Assembly: GCA_020744425.1 (NCBI GenBank)
Contig: JAGMUV010000013.1
Coordinates: 1,178,001-1,242,000 of the forward strand
Reading direction: 5' to 3'
DNA from: Dactylonectria macrodidyma
Taxonomy: Eukaryota; Ascomycota; Sordariomycetes; Hypocreales; Nectriaceae
Length of the DNA: 64,000 nucleotides
This document shows positions 22,849 through 34,627 of the stretch, in pieces. The notes beneath the pieces were generated by a model. That model saw nothing but the letters and a program-made list of their open reading frames with translations, did no database searches and was not told where the DNA came from. The number at the start of each line of letters is the position of its first letter. Positions within the stretch are counted from its first letter, which is position 1. Made by a program: the position numbers and the translations under genes.

Positions 22849-25827
22849 GGGGCCTCCAAATGAGCTGAAAGATTGGCGCTGCTGTCCAAATGTTGTCTGG
22901 TTCGGTGGCGGTGATGCGGGACCTCGCATCGCGTTCATGCCAAAACTCGTCTGGTTGGGAGGCGGCGACGTCGGTCCTGGTGTCCGCCCATATTGGCTGG
23001 GGTTGTATGCAGGTTGCGCAAAAGCAGCACCGGGCGGTGGGCTGAAAGACTGAGTCGTCTGCTGGCCCGAGAAGCCTTGGTACGTCTGTTGCTGCCCCAT
23101 CGTCTGCTGATTGGGGGGAGGAGAGTTGGGGACCTGGTATTGTCCTTGGAAGTTCGTCTGTGGGTATCGAGGCGCTTGTCCTGACTGAAAGATAGGCGCT
23201 GGTGTCGGTCGGTTTGACGACGGCTGCGGTGATGAGTTGCTTGGGTCCATCGACATCCTGTCCATGAGCTCCCGCAGTCGCTCTCGTTCCATCTCGGCAT
23301 GTGAGTTCTTGCTGGTTGCATGTCCACGTTCAATATGGTTGAGGAGCTGTGCTCCCTCCGACCTACGGTTGTTGACGAACGTCTCGACATTCTTTTCCAG
23401 GCTCTCTACAGTCTCCCGCATCTCTGCGTACCAGTTCTTGGCGCTCTGCAGTCCAGCTTCCAGATCGAGGAACTCTTGGTAGGCTCGCTTATATTTGTTT
23501 ATCACACTTGATCGGTGTCTCTGGATGTTTTCGTACTTGTTCTGCTCCGACTGCACTCTCTTGTCTTGTAACAGCTTGTTAAATGTCGACGTCAACTCCT
23601 TCATCAGACTCGACTGCTTGTGGTTGGCCTGCAGGAGTCTATTCTGGTGAGGTCGGAACTTTTCCAGCTCTTGCTCGAACAACTGCGTCTCGTAGTTTGA
23701 TATCGACTTCTTGTTGAGAATCAAAATTTGAGAAATGTCGTCGTTGTGGACCTGACACGGTTAGGACGCCAAAGCTCATTAAACATGGCAAGGGAAAAAG
23801 CTCTTTCACCTTTTCTTTCAAGTCCTTGAGGACTTGATTCCGCTCTCGCTTGATCAAGTTGAGCCTCTTCAGAGTCTCCTCCACCTTGTTGATCTGATCG
23901 ACAACACTTGGCCCTTCTTCAAAGTCGGTATCCAAAAGGTTGGTATCACCGGCCGCTGGGCTCGCCGTGTGACTACCCCTTTCTCGTGCGTGGGCCACGT
24001 ATTTCTGAAATAGTTGATCAACGCCTCCTGTCTGGGCAGCTCGCCTCATCTCATCGAAGTCGTGCTCGTTTTGGCGGAGCTTGGCGGCTAGCTGATTATC
24101 GCTCCTCGACGCTTCATCCAATGCATCACGGTAGTTTCGAATGTCGCCTCGCAGCGTCGTCGTCAACCTCGAGCTAGGTTGCTGCGTCCATTCGCTCTCG
24201 TACTTGGATCGCATCTTTTCGCACACCCCTTCCTCCATATCTAGTGACTTGGTGCCCCTTTCCAGGATGGACAGAATTGATTCCTTCTCAGATCTTAGGA
24301 GGTCAAAGATGGACACCGGGTTCTCGTGGTCCGATACATCATCACACCATTGCCGGAAGTCGTCGTCGGGGAGGACTTCCTGGTCAAAGCCGCCCTTCAG
24401 CACTTGCAATGCCCCAGGTAGCCGGAGGTAATCCAAGCTCGCTGCCATCTCGCCGTTGGCAGTGTCCACCCTCTCCGTCTCGGCTCTCACCAGCTTCGCT
24501 TTTTCTTCATCATACAAGCTTGCCGACTCTGTTACGGAAAAGGGGACGATTTTTGCGAAGAGGTCGGGGCCCGTGATGCGCTGGATGTCTTGCCCAGCAT
24601 ATAACTCGCTAACGGGGATTGGCTTCGCGGCTGGGAGCTTGGCAACAGGCTCGAGGCTGGCCTCCGCAGGTACCGTTTGGTGATAAATATAGTCATTGTC
24701 TTTCAGCATTTCCTCCAACTTGCTTTGGACTGTCGAGTAATGTCGCTTTGTCAGTTCTTGAAGTAGCCCACCACATTCAGCATTGAGGTTAGAGCTGGGA
24801 GGCACTGAGCTTGGGAAGTTCTTGGCAACCCGATCAGCCTCTTTCGCCTGTACCTCAGCCACTTGCAGCCGGCCGACAGCGATGCCGTGATGGTTGGCAT
24901 CAGTGTCAGCCAGAGCTTGGTAGTATTGGGCCATGGAGTTTAAGAGGTTGGTTTTGATCTACAAGAATGTCAGCTCAACACCAGGCCATCGCTACAACCA
25001 GCGAGTGCAACCCTAAAAAGGCCGCCGATGAGGGGGGTTACCTGAACAAACATAACCCAAACCTTCTCAAAGATGGCCTTGTTCACGTTCTCCTGAACCC
25101 CTTCGAGAGCTTGCCCGTAGAGATAACCAGCTTGCGAGGCAAGCTTTGCGAGCAACGCAACCTTTTTCTTGTCGGTAATCTGCTTTTCGAGAAAGACCTC
25201 CTGAGCTTGAGCCAGCATGATGTGGATAAGGGCCTTGACAGTTTCTCTGCTCAGGTCAGATGAGGGTGCGTGGAGGAAATTTTCATTTATGTATGTGAAC
25301 ATGCCGGCCGAGGCCTGGAATGAACGGTAGGCGGTCTTGAGAGCGGCCTCTTCGGCGCGGTCTTGAAAAGCAGCATGGCAGGAAAGAACAGCAGAGATGT
25401 TGAATATGATAGAGGCTTTTTCGAAGGCGAGGGAGTATTGCGCCGTGGACTTGTGAGTAAAGGCATCGAACCTATATGCAGACCAAATTAGTATCATCCC
25501 TGACTAGCGCGGAAGGAGCTCTCATTCAGCGTGGGGTTAGGCGACAGACCATGTAAATGAGATCTTGATGTGCTGCTCGTCAACGGGGAAGCGCAAGTCG
25601 AGGAGCTCAAGCTGGCCGTAGTAGCGATAGAGCATATCCCTCCCAGAAGTACTGTCATTGCCAGCCCCCCTCATATCCTGCCTCAAGCGGTTGAGCGTGG
25701 CACATTCCTCAGCATAGCGCTCCGGGTCGTCGCCGTAGGTATCACGGATGTAGGCCTTGAGTGGCGCGACCCAGTCGATCTCGTTGGTGGCCTTGAGAGG
25801 CACGGAGATCATGGGGGAGTGTGACAT
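22630..25827 (-). CDS. bro1: Bro1, ESCRT-III-associated vacuolar sorting protein
   Basis: Bro1 binds the ESCRT-III subunit Snf7 on endosomes, recruits the deubiquitinase Doa4 and is needed for multivesicular-body sorting to the vacuole. Exons are 25550-25827, 25042-25471, 23810-24958 and 22630-23751, giving 992 residues. The BRO1 domain (about 1-390) begins with a Pro/Leu-Lys stretch and continues through LKAYIRDTYGDDPERY, MLYRYYGQLELLDLRFP and FEKASIIFNISAVLS. The coiled-coil V domain spans about 390-740. The last 200 residues are Pro/Gln/Asn-rich, with about nine consecutive glutamines, a six-proline run and repeated SPPPNQ motifs, ending WAGLNAWK. It is the Bro1 rather than the PalA/Rim20 branch, judged from the N-terminal sequence and proline-rich tail. 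Confidence 0.93.
22822..22848 (-). repeat. (CAG)9 trinucleotide repeat encoding polyglutamine in Bro1
   Basis: Nine uninterrupted CTG units on the plus strand read as nine CAG glutamine codons in bro1. Such runs commonly vary in length between isolates and would keep the frame when they do. Confidence 0.85.
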
Positions 25828-27873
25828 AGTGGGCGAAACTGTACGACGGCGTATGCGGGACGGTGTAAGCGGGACAGCGGCAGCGCGCGCAAGGCGAAGC
25901 TGGTCTCAAGGGCAGATTCGAAGCCCGATGGATCGTGGGCCGCCAGCCAGGGGCACGCGGGCGTATGTGGGCTCGGCAGACGGAGGACGGATGGATGCAG
26001 CGGCGGGTTCGACGGTGGGCGCCGGTTGGCGGGATGCGAGGACGAGAGCGGTCGCGTGCGATGTGGCCTGGGCTGGTGGCTCTCTCCAGCGTCCAGAGGC
26101 CGACGTGCGTTCGTCGTTGGGGTAGAGGAGCGAGCGAAGCCGCGTAGCGAAGCGAGGGGCGGGTCGACAGGAGGTGTTTTGGGGGCGGAGGCACTGCAGC
26201 TGTCGATCTCGGCGCGGACGAAGCAGAAGCAGCACGCACTGCAGCGCTGGTGTCAGTGAAGCGACGGGGTTGCAGCAGAGGCGGCAGGCCGTAGAGCGCT
26301 GCGTACCAGGGGATCGATCAAAGACGAGATGCCCAGAGAGCGAGGTCGAAGGAGGAGGTTGGAAAGCCGGTAGAACAGGCAGGTCGAGATGAAGCGAGGT
26401 CGACGTCGAGGTCCTGGAGGAGCGGGGTCCAAACTATGTCGAGTGTAACCAGATTGGCGGGCAGCGGTGACGAAATGGGTAGTAGCGACAAGCAGCACAG
26501 CAGCATACACAGCAGCACTCCAGCGGAGTCTCAGCGGCAGCAGGTGGACAAAATAGCGGGATACCAGCTAACTAAGCAGCGGAGGCGTAGTGAGGGGGGG
26601 AGCGAGCGAAACAGCAATGTCAACCCCAACAAACACACAAAATAGTCCACAGTTGGAAGATGGAATATCCACGCTCATCAGACGAAGACGTTTGGTTTGG
26701 GTTCTGACACACGCAACCTCGTGAGATAAAACAGCCTGCTCACTGGCTGGAGGGTGCCGTCGACGATGATAACGCCCTACGCTGTAGCCGCTGACACCCA
26801 GCCCGTAGGTGCCCAGCGGTAATAAACGACCTCACGTATTTAAACAGGTGCCTGACAGGATGACCAGCCCAGCCCAGCCGAAGACCTCCCAATTGTCCTA
26901 TCTAGATGGATGTGGATGTCCCTGCTGTAAGGCACCCTCAGGTACCTTGCACCCGCATGTTAGGCACTGTCAGGCGGTGGCACTCACTGGCCTGTACTTT
27001 GGCTCTACTCTTTACAGGCCGCTCTCCACCACCCATGCTATCCGGGTGGTGTGCACTGTGCAGTGGTCGTGCCCCGCTGATCAAAAAAGCTCCCCACCAC
27101 AGTGTCTAGAACCACCCAGCCGCGCTAACAACCGCCTGGGAGGGCCGCCGTCCGCCAGTAAAGTCGTCAAGCAGTCCCGTCATAGCTGGTCCGTCTCATG
27201 CTTGTTGTAGCCGCCCGCTATACAGTGCTTTTGTTTCTCACACTGTCCCATCCCACACCGATACAACAAATACGCAAGGTTGAGATGCAGCACAACTGGC
27301 TGTGCAGCCGTCTGTTACACTTCACTCTCTGCGGCATGACACCTATACCACAGCTACGTGGACCTCTATCCGCACGCGTCATCTGGATTCGCCGTGTCAG
27401 ATGAAACAAACAAGTCAAGAGAAAGGTTCAAAATAGACTTGAGATCCATAACGCAAGCACGCCGCGTCACAATCCTCCAGGCATCTCTCTCAAAGGCCTA
27501 GAGCAAAGCCTCGATTACACGAATCACAGCACCCCGCCCGTCAGCCTGGGTCATCGTCACATTCCCAATTCCCACCAAACGCATCCATCATCTTCGACAG
27601 CATCAGCATCGCCGCCTTTTCGTTCTCCTTCGCCGCCCACCAAGCCCCTCCGGTACCCGCCCTCGAGCAAGGAAGCGCCCTAGGCAATTCCACCCGTCAC
27701 TAACCTTTGGGCTCGCTCGCCTCTTCATCCTGCTTCCATCTGTCACCCGATACTGATGTCTACTAAATCACAGCGTATCGGATTCTCCAGTCAAGATCTC
27801 GCCCTGTACGTCTGAGCGCCGTGGCACCTCCTGTCAAATCCTGTTCTGCGTCCTGCAGCGCACCACACGACGA

Positions 27874-28146
27874 ATGGCAAGCATTGAGGATGGCCAGATC
27901 AGCCCTTTCGCCCAACTGACGGCAGCGCAATTAAGGCAAGCTCTGCCGTTGCTGGTCAAGCACCTTGTCGAGACGAAGAAACCCTGTCCCTGGTATGCTA
28001 GGTTCGTTCAATCGCTTTGTGAGACGAGAACAATGGAGAGGGCATTGATTTGGCCAGCCGCTCTAAGCGCCCAGACGAGATGCGCCGCCATTGATACCGT
28101 ACAACCAACAGCGGCGGGTATCCTGAGTCTTCGGGGTCACTGGTGA
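27874..28146 (+). CDS. Small hypothetical ORF, 90 residues (doubtful)
   Basis: It starts in a good context (purine at -3) after a pyrimidine- and CA-rich 150-base leader of the kind seen before fungal genes. The peptide begins MASIEDGQISPFAQLTAAQL, which looks like an amphipathic helical stretch, and later has KKPCPWYARFVQSL. I recognise no family. It may be a short protein, the first exon of a gene whose later exons I could not find, or a chance frame. Confidence 0.25.
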   Translation: MASIEDGQISPFAQLTAAQLRQALPLLVKHLVETKKPCPWYARFVQSLCETRTMERALIWPAALSAQTRCAAIDTVQPTAAGILSLRGHW

Positions 28147-28559
28147 CGCTCAAATGAAACATTGGCCGAGTGGCTATTTTATAGCGCCGAGTCTCCGCTC
28201 AAGCTTCAAAGTAAGAATATCATTGGAGATATTAAGCTTCGTTCGAATAGCCTCGTAACAAGCATTGGAAGATAGCATCGGCAGTTGATTTCTTCACTCT
28301 GCGCTCAGCTGTCTTGACTTCCATGTATCATCAGCTGAACACCGCGAAGAGAAGGGCATACCAATCAGGTTGGAGTATTACCATGTTCAAAAAGTACTCG
28401 CCACCAAATTCGGGACGATGAGACTCTACAAGCGGACCTAATGCTCGGCCGAGACCAAAGTGGAAGCTACGCCCGTTCTTGAACGACATGCAGAGTGATA
28501 CGAAACTACATAATTACGTCCCTTTGCCCAATATCAGATCTCTTCGCAGCCAGGAGGAA

Positions 28560-28578
28560 CCCCCCCCCCCCCCCCCCC
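28560..28578 (+). repeat. 19-base cytosine homopolymer
   Basis: An unbroken run of 19 C residues is followed by C-rich sequence up to about 28596. It lies in non-coding sequence. Its exact length is likely unreliable in any assembly. Confidence 0.85.
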
Positions 28579-29467
28579 GCTCCCCCGCCGCGCCCTTCAC
28601 TTCCCTCGTGAATATCCCAGACGATGCCACTCACTAAACTCTAGCTCCATCCTCATGCGGGTGACATCCCTCTCACACGGCCGTTCCCGTCTCTCATTGG
28701 TCCGCCATTCACACTCGGCAAGCATGGGTGCCTTTCTGAAAATCTTAGACCACGCGCGGCCCGCTCTGCAGGGGCCCTGGTACCGACCGGCGTCTTTTTG
28801 TCATCCCTTCTTCTTTCATCAGATCGGCGCCCGCGGCCAGTTCTGCGGCCCATCTGTGCCTGGAGCGGGTGGGATCTTTGTCGTCCTGGCGACCTCGCAT
28901 GGGGGCCGTGGGGAGCATGGTCGGCTTACATGCCCTATATATCATAGCCAACGACATCGGACGCTTCGTGAGATAAGCCGGCGACGAGTGCGACATGCGG
29001 CAGCATTCTGCTTGCGTCGGGAAGCCTGGCTGCTAATGTGATGCCGTGACATGATTTCTCGTCGCCTCGGCCTTCACGGATGGGACCTCTCGAGTGATGA
29101 GCGACACGATACGATGCCTATGCGGGAATCGACCGAGGGGAGTCGCATCAGCCCATTCCCAGCCAGCCACTAGGACCCATTGTCACACCGCAAAGACATG
29201 GCTAAAGAGCTGGTGATGTGATCAGAAGCCGACTACCTGTAGTAACCTGCCTCAGTCTACTGATTTGCCCATCATTCGCATCGCTTAACTGAAAGACTGG
29301 TCCATTTCATCACTTCATCTGGCCAATGGCCAGGCTATCGCACTACCTCCGCATTATGGCATCTATGCATCCCAATATCCTTGACATCACCGCCCCCCCC
29401 AAACGAGGCCACTGGTTCCCAGAACCACCGCTACCATCGTTAGGACCGAGCCTATTCCTACTCCCAA

Positions 29468-32278
29468 TCAAGTGAACACGCTCTCGGTGAACGAGTTAAC
29501 CTGCAGTCCGCGCTCGGCCATCTCGGCGTCCTTCAAGAACTCCAACGGGAACCACACCAGGTGGCCCTTGATCTGGTCAAGCTTGGCGCGTGCGTCCTCT
29601 GGGGGCATGAACTGGTCGAAAATGTGACCCTGCTTGACACCCCGTGGAGGGAGGAACCGGTCGTAGTCATCGAACGTTTTAACTGCGCGATAAGTGTCAG
29701 CAATGTGATACACATACTAGGCCCAGTTTATAGGGAAATCGAGGCTACTTACTGTGATTGTCCGGATCAGCGTGGAACAAGTGCCGGAAGACTTCAGTGT
29801 TTTTGTCAGCCTGGCCTGTCCACTTGTCCCAGAGCTCGTCGCAAAGGGGATCCTCTGTAATCTTCCAGCTCATATCCTTGTCGTGAATGTCGTTGTCGGG
29901 ATTCACAGACGGCGGCTGGGCATTAATGTCGTTCGATGCATCGAGGTCCTGGGACTTCAAAAGCCCCATGTGCTCCCGCCACAAGTACCGGCGTAGCGTA
30001 GTCGCATGGTATCCTGCCTCATAGGGTTTGCCGTCCATAGAGATCCAGACCGTACGCGTATCCTCCATGACGATACTAAGCTCGCTGTCGTGGTCACCCT
30101 CCTGGCTGCGGTCGTTGAGGTTGCTCGATCCGCACACAACATACTTGTCGTCCACAATAAGCAACTTGGCGTGTACATAAAGTTCCTCCTGAATCCAATT
30201 CTTCAACTCAGACTCCGGGTCTTCTTCAAACCAGACCTCGTCAGTCAATGGACCCGATGCGGCCATGGCATGGTGAGCCACGGAAGCCGATGTCTGAAGT
30301 TCCTCCTTAGGCATGGCCTCTTCAAAGATCCTTCGCGCCTCCATGACATTCTTGATACTCTCGTCTATCTCTTTCTTATCCTTCTTTCCACGCATGTGCT
30401 CATCTGCTTCATCGTCGGCCGGGTCGTATGAGCCATGAATACCCTCACTCATGATCTCTTCCGCCTCGGCGCGTTGAACTTGCCGGTAGCTGATGCCAGT
30501 CTTCTTCTCCGTTTCTGTGATGCCAGGAGTCTTGTTCAAGCGATCATATGATCTCAAATTGAAGAAGAAGATGTGGTTGGTTGGGTCCACGCCCTGAGCT
30601 CTACATTTCTCGAAGATAGAGTGCTCGCCTCTGCAAATGGACTTGTACTGGTAGTCCATGATGGCCCGCGTGCCAGCCGCTGCATCATCTCTCAAGTCAC
30701 CGGCGAATCCAGGTATCGCAGGGATGATCACGATGACCCTGAATTTTCTATTTTCTTTGCCAGCACGGACAACAGCTTCCACGATAGCGCTGCCGATGGT
30801 GTTCTGGATGGGAGACTGCTTGTCTCCGGTGGCGGTGATGAAAAATTGGTTCTCAATGTAGACGTAGTGTTGAGCATTGCGAATGATGTCAATGTAGGCG
30901 TTCTGAATGGAATGCTCCTTGAGGATGCCACTGGACCAATCTGCACTTGATCGCACAATTTGACAGCGAACTGTTCCCCGATTCTCGAGATTCTTTGTGG
31001 ACAGGAGTGTCAGGGGGTGCGTCACGTAGTCTCCTACTGGGTGCTTTGGGCGCTGAACACCGACGAGGTCTTCGTTCTCGCCTTCTCGGCCCTCCAGAAT
31101 AATCCAGTCGAATCGCTCGTCGCGCTTGTACTTGTCACGTTTGATAAAGTTCCAGCGCAGCACAAAGTGCTCCGCAATGTCATAGACGGAGGGCCCGATT
31201 ACAGCCATGGCGACGTCATGCCAGGGCATGCGCCCTGAGTCCGCCTTGCTCAATTCGTTTTGGTCCCATTCATCAACTTTTTGAAAGTCCATGATTCTGC
31301 CATGTCACGAGGTCAGCTTACAACACCCTTGATCCAAAAACGAACCCCAAGTAGGTATATGTAATGGAATTATGATTTAAACATACCTGTTATTGTTGAA
31401 ATCCTGACCTGGGAAGACCTCTTCTCGAACTCCCTCGGGGTGGACATCTGAAAGCGGATGTTGGTGCGCATCCCATCGTCCGAAACAGAGGTCAAGGCCA
31501 CCAATGAAGGCCATGGCATAATCAATAACGATGAACTTTTCGTGGTGCGCCCAATAGACGGTAACATCGGCAAGGTTCTCGAAAGGATTATGGTCGGGGT
31601 GTCGAATCACTCGAATGTTTCCGTAGCCGGGGCTTCCCTTAGGACACAGTCCGTTAAGTGCGTGCTTGGTATGCGCCGAATTACAGGTCAAGGCCTGCTC
31701 AACCTCCTTGTATACCATGACAAAGATCTTGACTCCCTCCTCTGCTTTTTTCTTCAAAAGCTTGTCCAATCGGTAATTTTGCTCATAGTAGGGTGGGCGG
31801 CGTAGGAACAGCTCAGGCGAAAGCCACCAATCGGCAATGTAGATAGACTCTTTTGCCTGCTCGAGGGCGACCGAGACGGCCCAGAAGTAGTCGCGGCCAT
31901 CCACATACCACTTGACGAGGTTTCCCTCACGCACTGGGAAGTAGGAGTTGTATCGGTTCGCTTCAGAGATCTTTGTGCGTTTGGCGTCGCAAGCCTGTTC
32001 GTGTTCCTCGTCGTGCCGATGATTGGGATTTACAATATTGGCTAGTTTCCCCAATTTGTGTCTTTGCTGTTATTAGCCTAATTCAATCTCTCCTCAAAGA
32101 CATCATCGTAGAGGAATTGTAGCTGCATGCGCGCGCGGACTTACTTCTGGTGGATCAGGTGAACCTTAGCATCTTCGAGTTTCGTGTTTTCCAATTTGTC
32201 CTTCAGACCGTCCATCATCCGGCTGAAGCCGAACCTGCTGCCGCCGCTGCTGCTGCCAGCATCCTTCTTTTCCGACAT
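29468..32278 (-). CDS. Phospholipase D, short form with two HKD motifs
   Basis: Hydrolyses phosphatidylcholine to phosphatidic acid and choline at membranes. Exons are 32145-32278, 31387-32061, 29753-31296 and 29468-29682, giving 855 residues. The first catalytic motif HEKFIVID gives H218, K220, D225; the second, HAKLLIVDD, gives H645, K647, D652. Both are intact, and each is followed by the usual Gly-Gly or Gly-Ser-Ser-Asn sequence. The N-terminus (SSSGGSRFGFSRMMDGLKDKL) is short and helical, and the large PX and PH domains of Spo14/Pld1 are absent. This matches the shorter filamentous-fungal PldA class. A highly charged insert lies between the motifs, near residues 550-600. The start is the first ATG in frame and gives the expected HQKHKLGKLANIVNPNHRH join across the first intron. 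Confidence 0.92.
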
Positions 32279-33831
32279 GATGCGCAGCGGAAGATTCCCA
32301 GATATTGAAGCAATCAAGGGTTTTAGGGTTTGCGGGCTCGTGGGGTATCTCGATGGCAGGACAGGGAATTAATCTGCGAAGAAGGAGACGGGAACGACGG
32401 ACGGCAGGCACGGGGCGGCCTTCAGTTAAACAACGGGTCTCTCTGTCTTGGGGGAATCTTGGCAAAGAGAAATACAGCCTCACACGACACAGCGACCGGA
32501 AAAGGCGGCACAGGGTGAGACGCAAAGAGGGAATAGGCAGACGATGTCATCGGTTGGTGGGAGCTGAGAAGCTGTCGCCAAGGCTGCAAGCAGGATCTGC
32601 GAGTACGACGGAGCGGGGGTCTCTTTGGGACTTGAGTTTCGTCACGCTCGTGGCTTGAGAGCTAGAGCCTTTTTCCCGCCCGAGATCCAGGATGCTCCCA
32701 GTCCCCTGCGGCCAACTATTGGTACCGTGAAAGCGGCTGCGCTTGGGAGGGTCAGACTGCAGCGGGCAGTGAGGCCAGTCGTGGGACCACGTCCCGCTCA
32801 TAGGCCACGCGGAGGGCTGTATGTCTGGGCAGCGGCTGCAAGGAGGTCTAGACTCTAGAGGGGCCCATTGACTCTCCATGAACCTTTTGAGTTGTTTCTG
32901 GAGGTTCTCATCATGAAATAAGTAAGTTAACATCACAGTTCAGTCAAGTCCCGTACTGCGTAACAATTAGTGTCCCTTGATGGCCCCCGCGATCGTTGGC
33001 TGGTGGCTTGCATCAAAACGTGCCACCATGGGATGCTCCAGCAATCATGACGTCACTATAAGTTCTCTAACTCTCGATTGTGCAACGCGAACGGCGGGGT
33101 GACGATCTGCCAAGTGCGAGGTAAAGTGCAAGGTAAAATGTTGGTTTTTTCTATTTTCAGGATCCAAACACTTGCATTTGCAATTGTGATCCTTGTTCGT
33201 TCCGGTATTTGAGACGTGGATAGTCCCTGTCATGCGCCAGAGACATAAGGCCAACGCAAGTACAGGTATGATGAGACTCCGCACAAATGGCTGGAGGTGA
33301 GAGTGGGGTTGAATCCTGCAGGCGATTGAATTCGGTACGTAATGACCTCTGTTGGGCAATCGAAAGGGCAACAAGTGATGAGCGAGTATTCTCAAGAGGT
33401 GTGAGAAAACCAATAACCTCTTGGCAACGGACAATGAGCAGACCTTCTCTCCCACTACTCAGGCTCGTCCTATCAATGCTAAGCGGTGAAGCTCCCTCGT
33501 GGCTTCATGCACTGCCCGTCGTAAATACAGCACGAACTCGTACCATCCCCGCCCCCAATCACGCTGAGTGGGGTTGGCGACCCCTTATCGGAGCTGGATA
33601 GTTCCGTGCCGTTCTAGCACAGTGCTACGTTGGCTCTCTGGGGCCAAATCCACACCGAAGCTCTTATCGATCCCCACTGTGCTGCTTGTTGCCCCTCCTT
33701 AGCCTGCCCCCTCGATTCATCTTAGCTGTTACTCCAAAGGGACAGCTTGACCGCTACCGTTCTGATCTTCTACTCAACACATACATCTCCTTCTTTACTC
33801 TATAACCTCTTCTCATCAACAATCGCTCATC
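32279..33831. other. Divergent promoter region of phospholipase D and glycolipid transfer protein
   Basis: About 1.55 kb between divergent starts. A perfect TGACGTCA palindrome (CRE/ATF type) is at 33048-33055. The 90 bases before the plus-strand ATG are pyrimidine-rich. No further gene was found; frames are short and overlap. Confidence 0.55.
33048..33055 (+). promoter_or_regulatory. CRE-type palindrome TGACGTCA
   Basis: A perfect 8-base ATF/CREB bZIP target, 770 bases upstream of the phospholipase D start and 777 bases upstream of the glycolipid transfer protein start. Fungal AtfA-type and, more weakly, Gcn4/CpcA-type factors bind this sequence. No functional evidence is available from sequence alone. 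Confidence 0.35.
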
Positions 33832-34627
33832 ATGGCCGCTGCTTATCCTCCTGGTGGCACTATTGTGCAGAGCTTCAAGCGCTCCTTCACTGATGTCCCC
33901 GTCGGAGCTGATGATGCCGTTCCCACGACTGAGTTCCTCGACGCTGCCGAGTCTCTGACCATCATGTTCGGTTTGTTATTTCCCAATGCTATCATACCAC
34001 CCCAAGCAAGCTCTAACTATTCTCCTTAGACACTCTCGGCTCCGTGGCCTTTGCTCCTGTCAAGAAGGACATTCTCTCCAACGTTGCCGTTCGTACTCCG
34101 CGTCCAATCCCGCCCCCTGAAATATTAGACCTCTGACAGAGCTCTCTAAACAGAAGCTCCGTACCCAGCAGCTGGCCGCCCCTGGCGAGTCCGCGACCGT
34201 CCAGGACCTCGTCCGAAACGAGCTCAAGGGTAAGAAGCACACCGCTACTGAGGGTGGTCTTTGGCTTGTCCGGTGAGTTCTCTAAACCACATTTGTCCTT
34301 CGGTCTCGCTTGCTAATACATGGCATCGGCAGAGGTCTTGACTTTACCGCCAAGGCCCTCACTCGCAACCTTGCCAACGGCTCCGAGGAGCTTGCGGACT
34401 CTTTCCGTGGCGCCTACGGCGAAACTCTGAAGCCCCACCACAGCTTCCTCATCAAGCCTGTCTTCAGCGCCGCCATGTCCGCCACCCCCTACCGTGCTGA
34501 TTTCTACACCAAGCTCGGCGATTCCCCTGAGCAAGTCAACACGGAGCTCGGACTCTACCTCGAGGCTCTTACCAAGATTGTTGCCATCCTGTCTGCCTTC
34601 TTCGCCAGCAAGGAGGCCAAGTGGTAA
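33832..34627 (+). CDS. het-c2: Glycolipid transfer protein, HET-C2 type
   Basis: A cytosolic protein that moves glucosyl- and galactosyl-ceramides between membranes. Podospora HET-C2 is the founding fungal member and also controls heterokaryon incompatibility. Exons are 33832-33970, 34030-34088, 34154-34272 and 34333-34627, giving 203 residues, the usual length. The sugar-binding D-x3-N-x2-K pattern is D60, N64, K67, with K67 created by the second splice. The stacking tryptophan is W103 (GGLWLVRGLDF), and the conserved histidine is H141 or H142 (PHHSFLIKP). The end ASKEAKW matches HET-C2 as I remember it. All ligand-contact residues are present, so transfer activity is likely. An incompatibility role in this species is inference only. 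Confidence 0.93.

Larger units (their letters stand above)
25828..29467. other. 3.6-kb gap upstream of Bro1, downstream of phospholipase D
   Basis: This stretch contains the bro1 promoter and leader and the 3' flank of the phospholipase D gene. The only frame I list separately is a 90-codon plus-strand one at 27874. The first 800 bases are GC-rich with many chance frames. It also has an AGGTACCT palindrome at 26940-26947 and a 19-base cytosine run at 28560. No tRNA or transposon features were recognised. Confidence 0.5.

Noticed and set aside
25742..26239. 165-codon minus-strand frame overlapping the Bro1 start
   Set aside because: It overlaps the first exon of bro1 in another frame and is Arg/Pro/Ser-rich, typical of a chance frame in GC-rich sequence.
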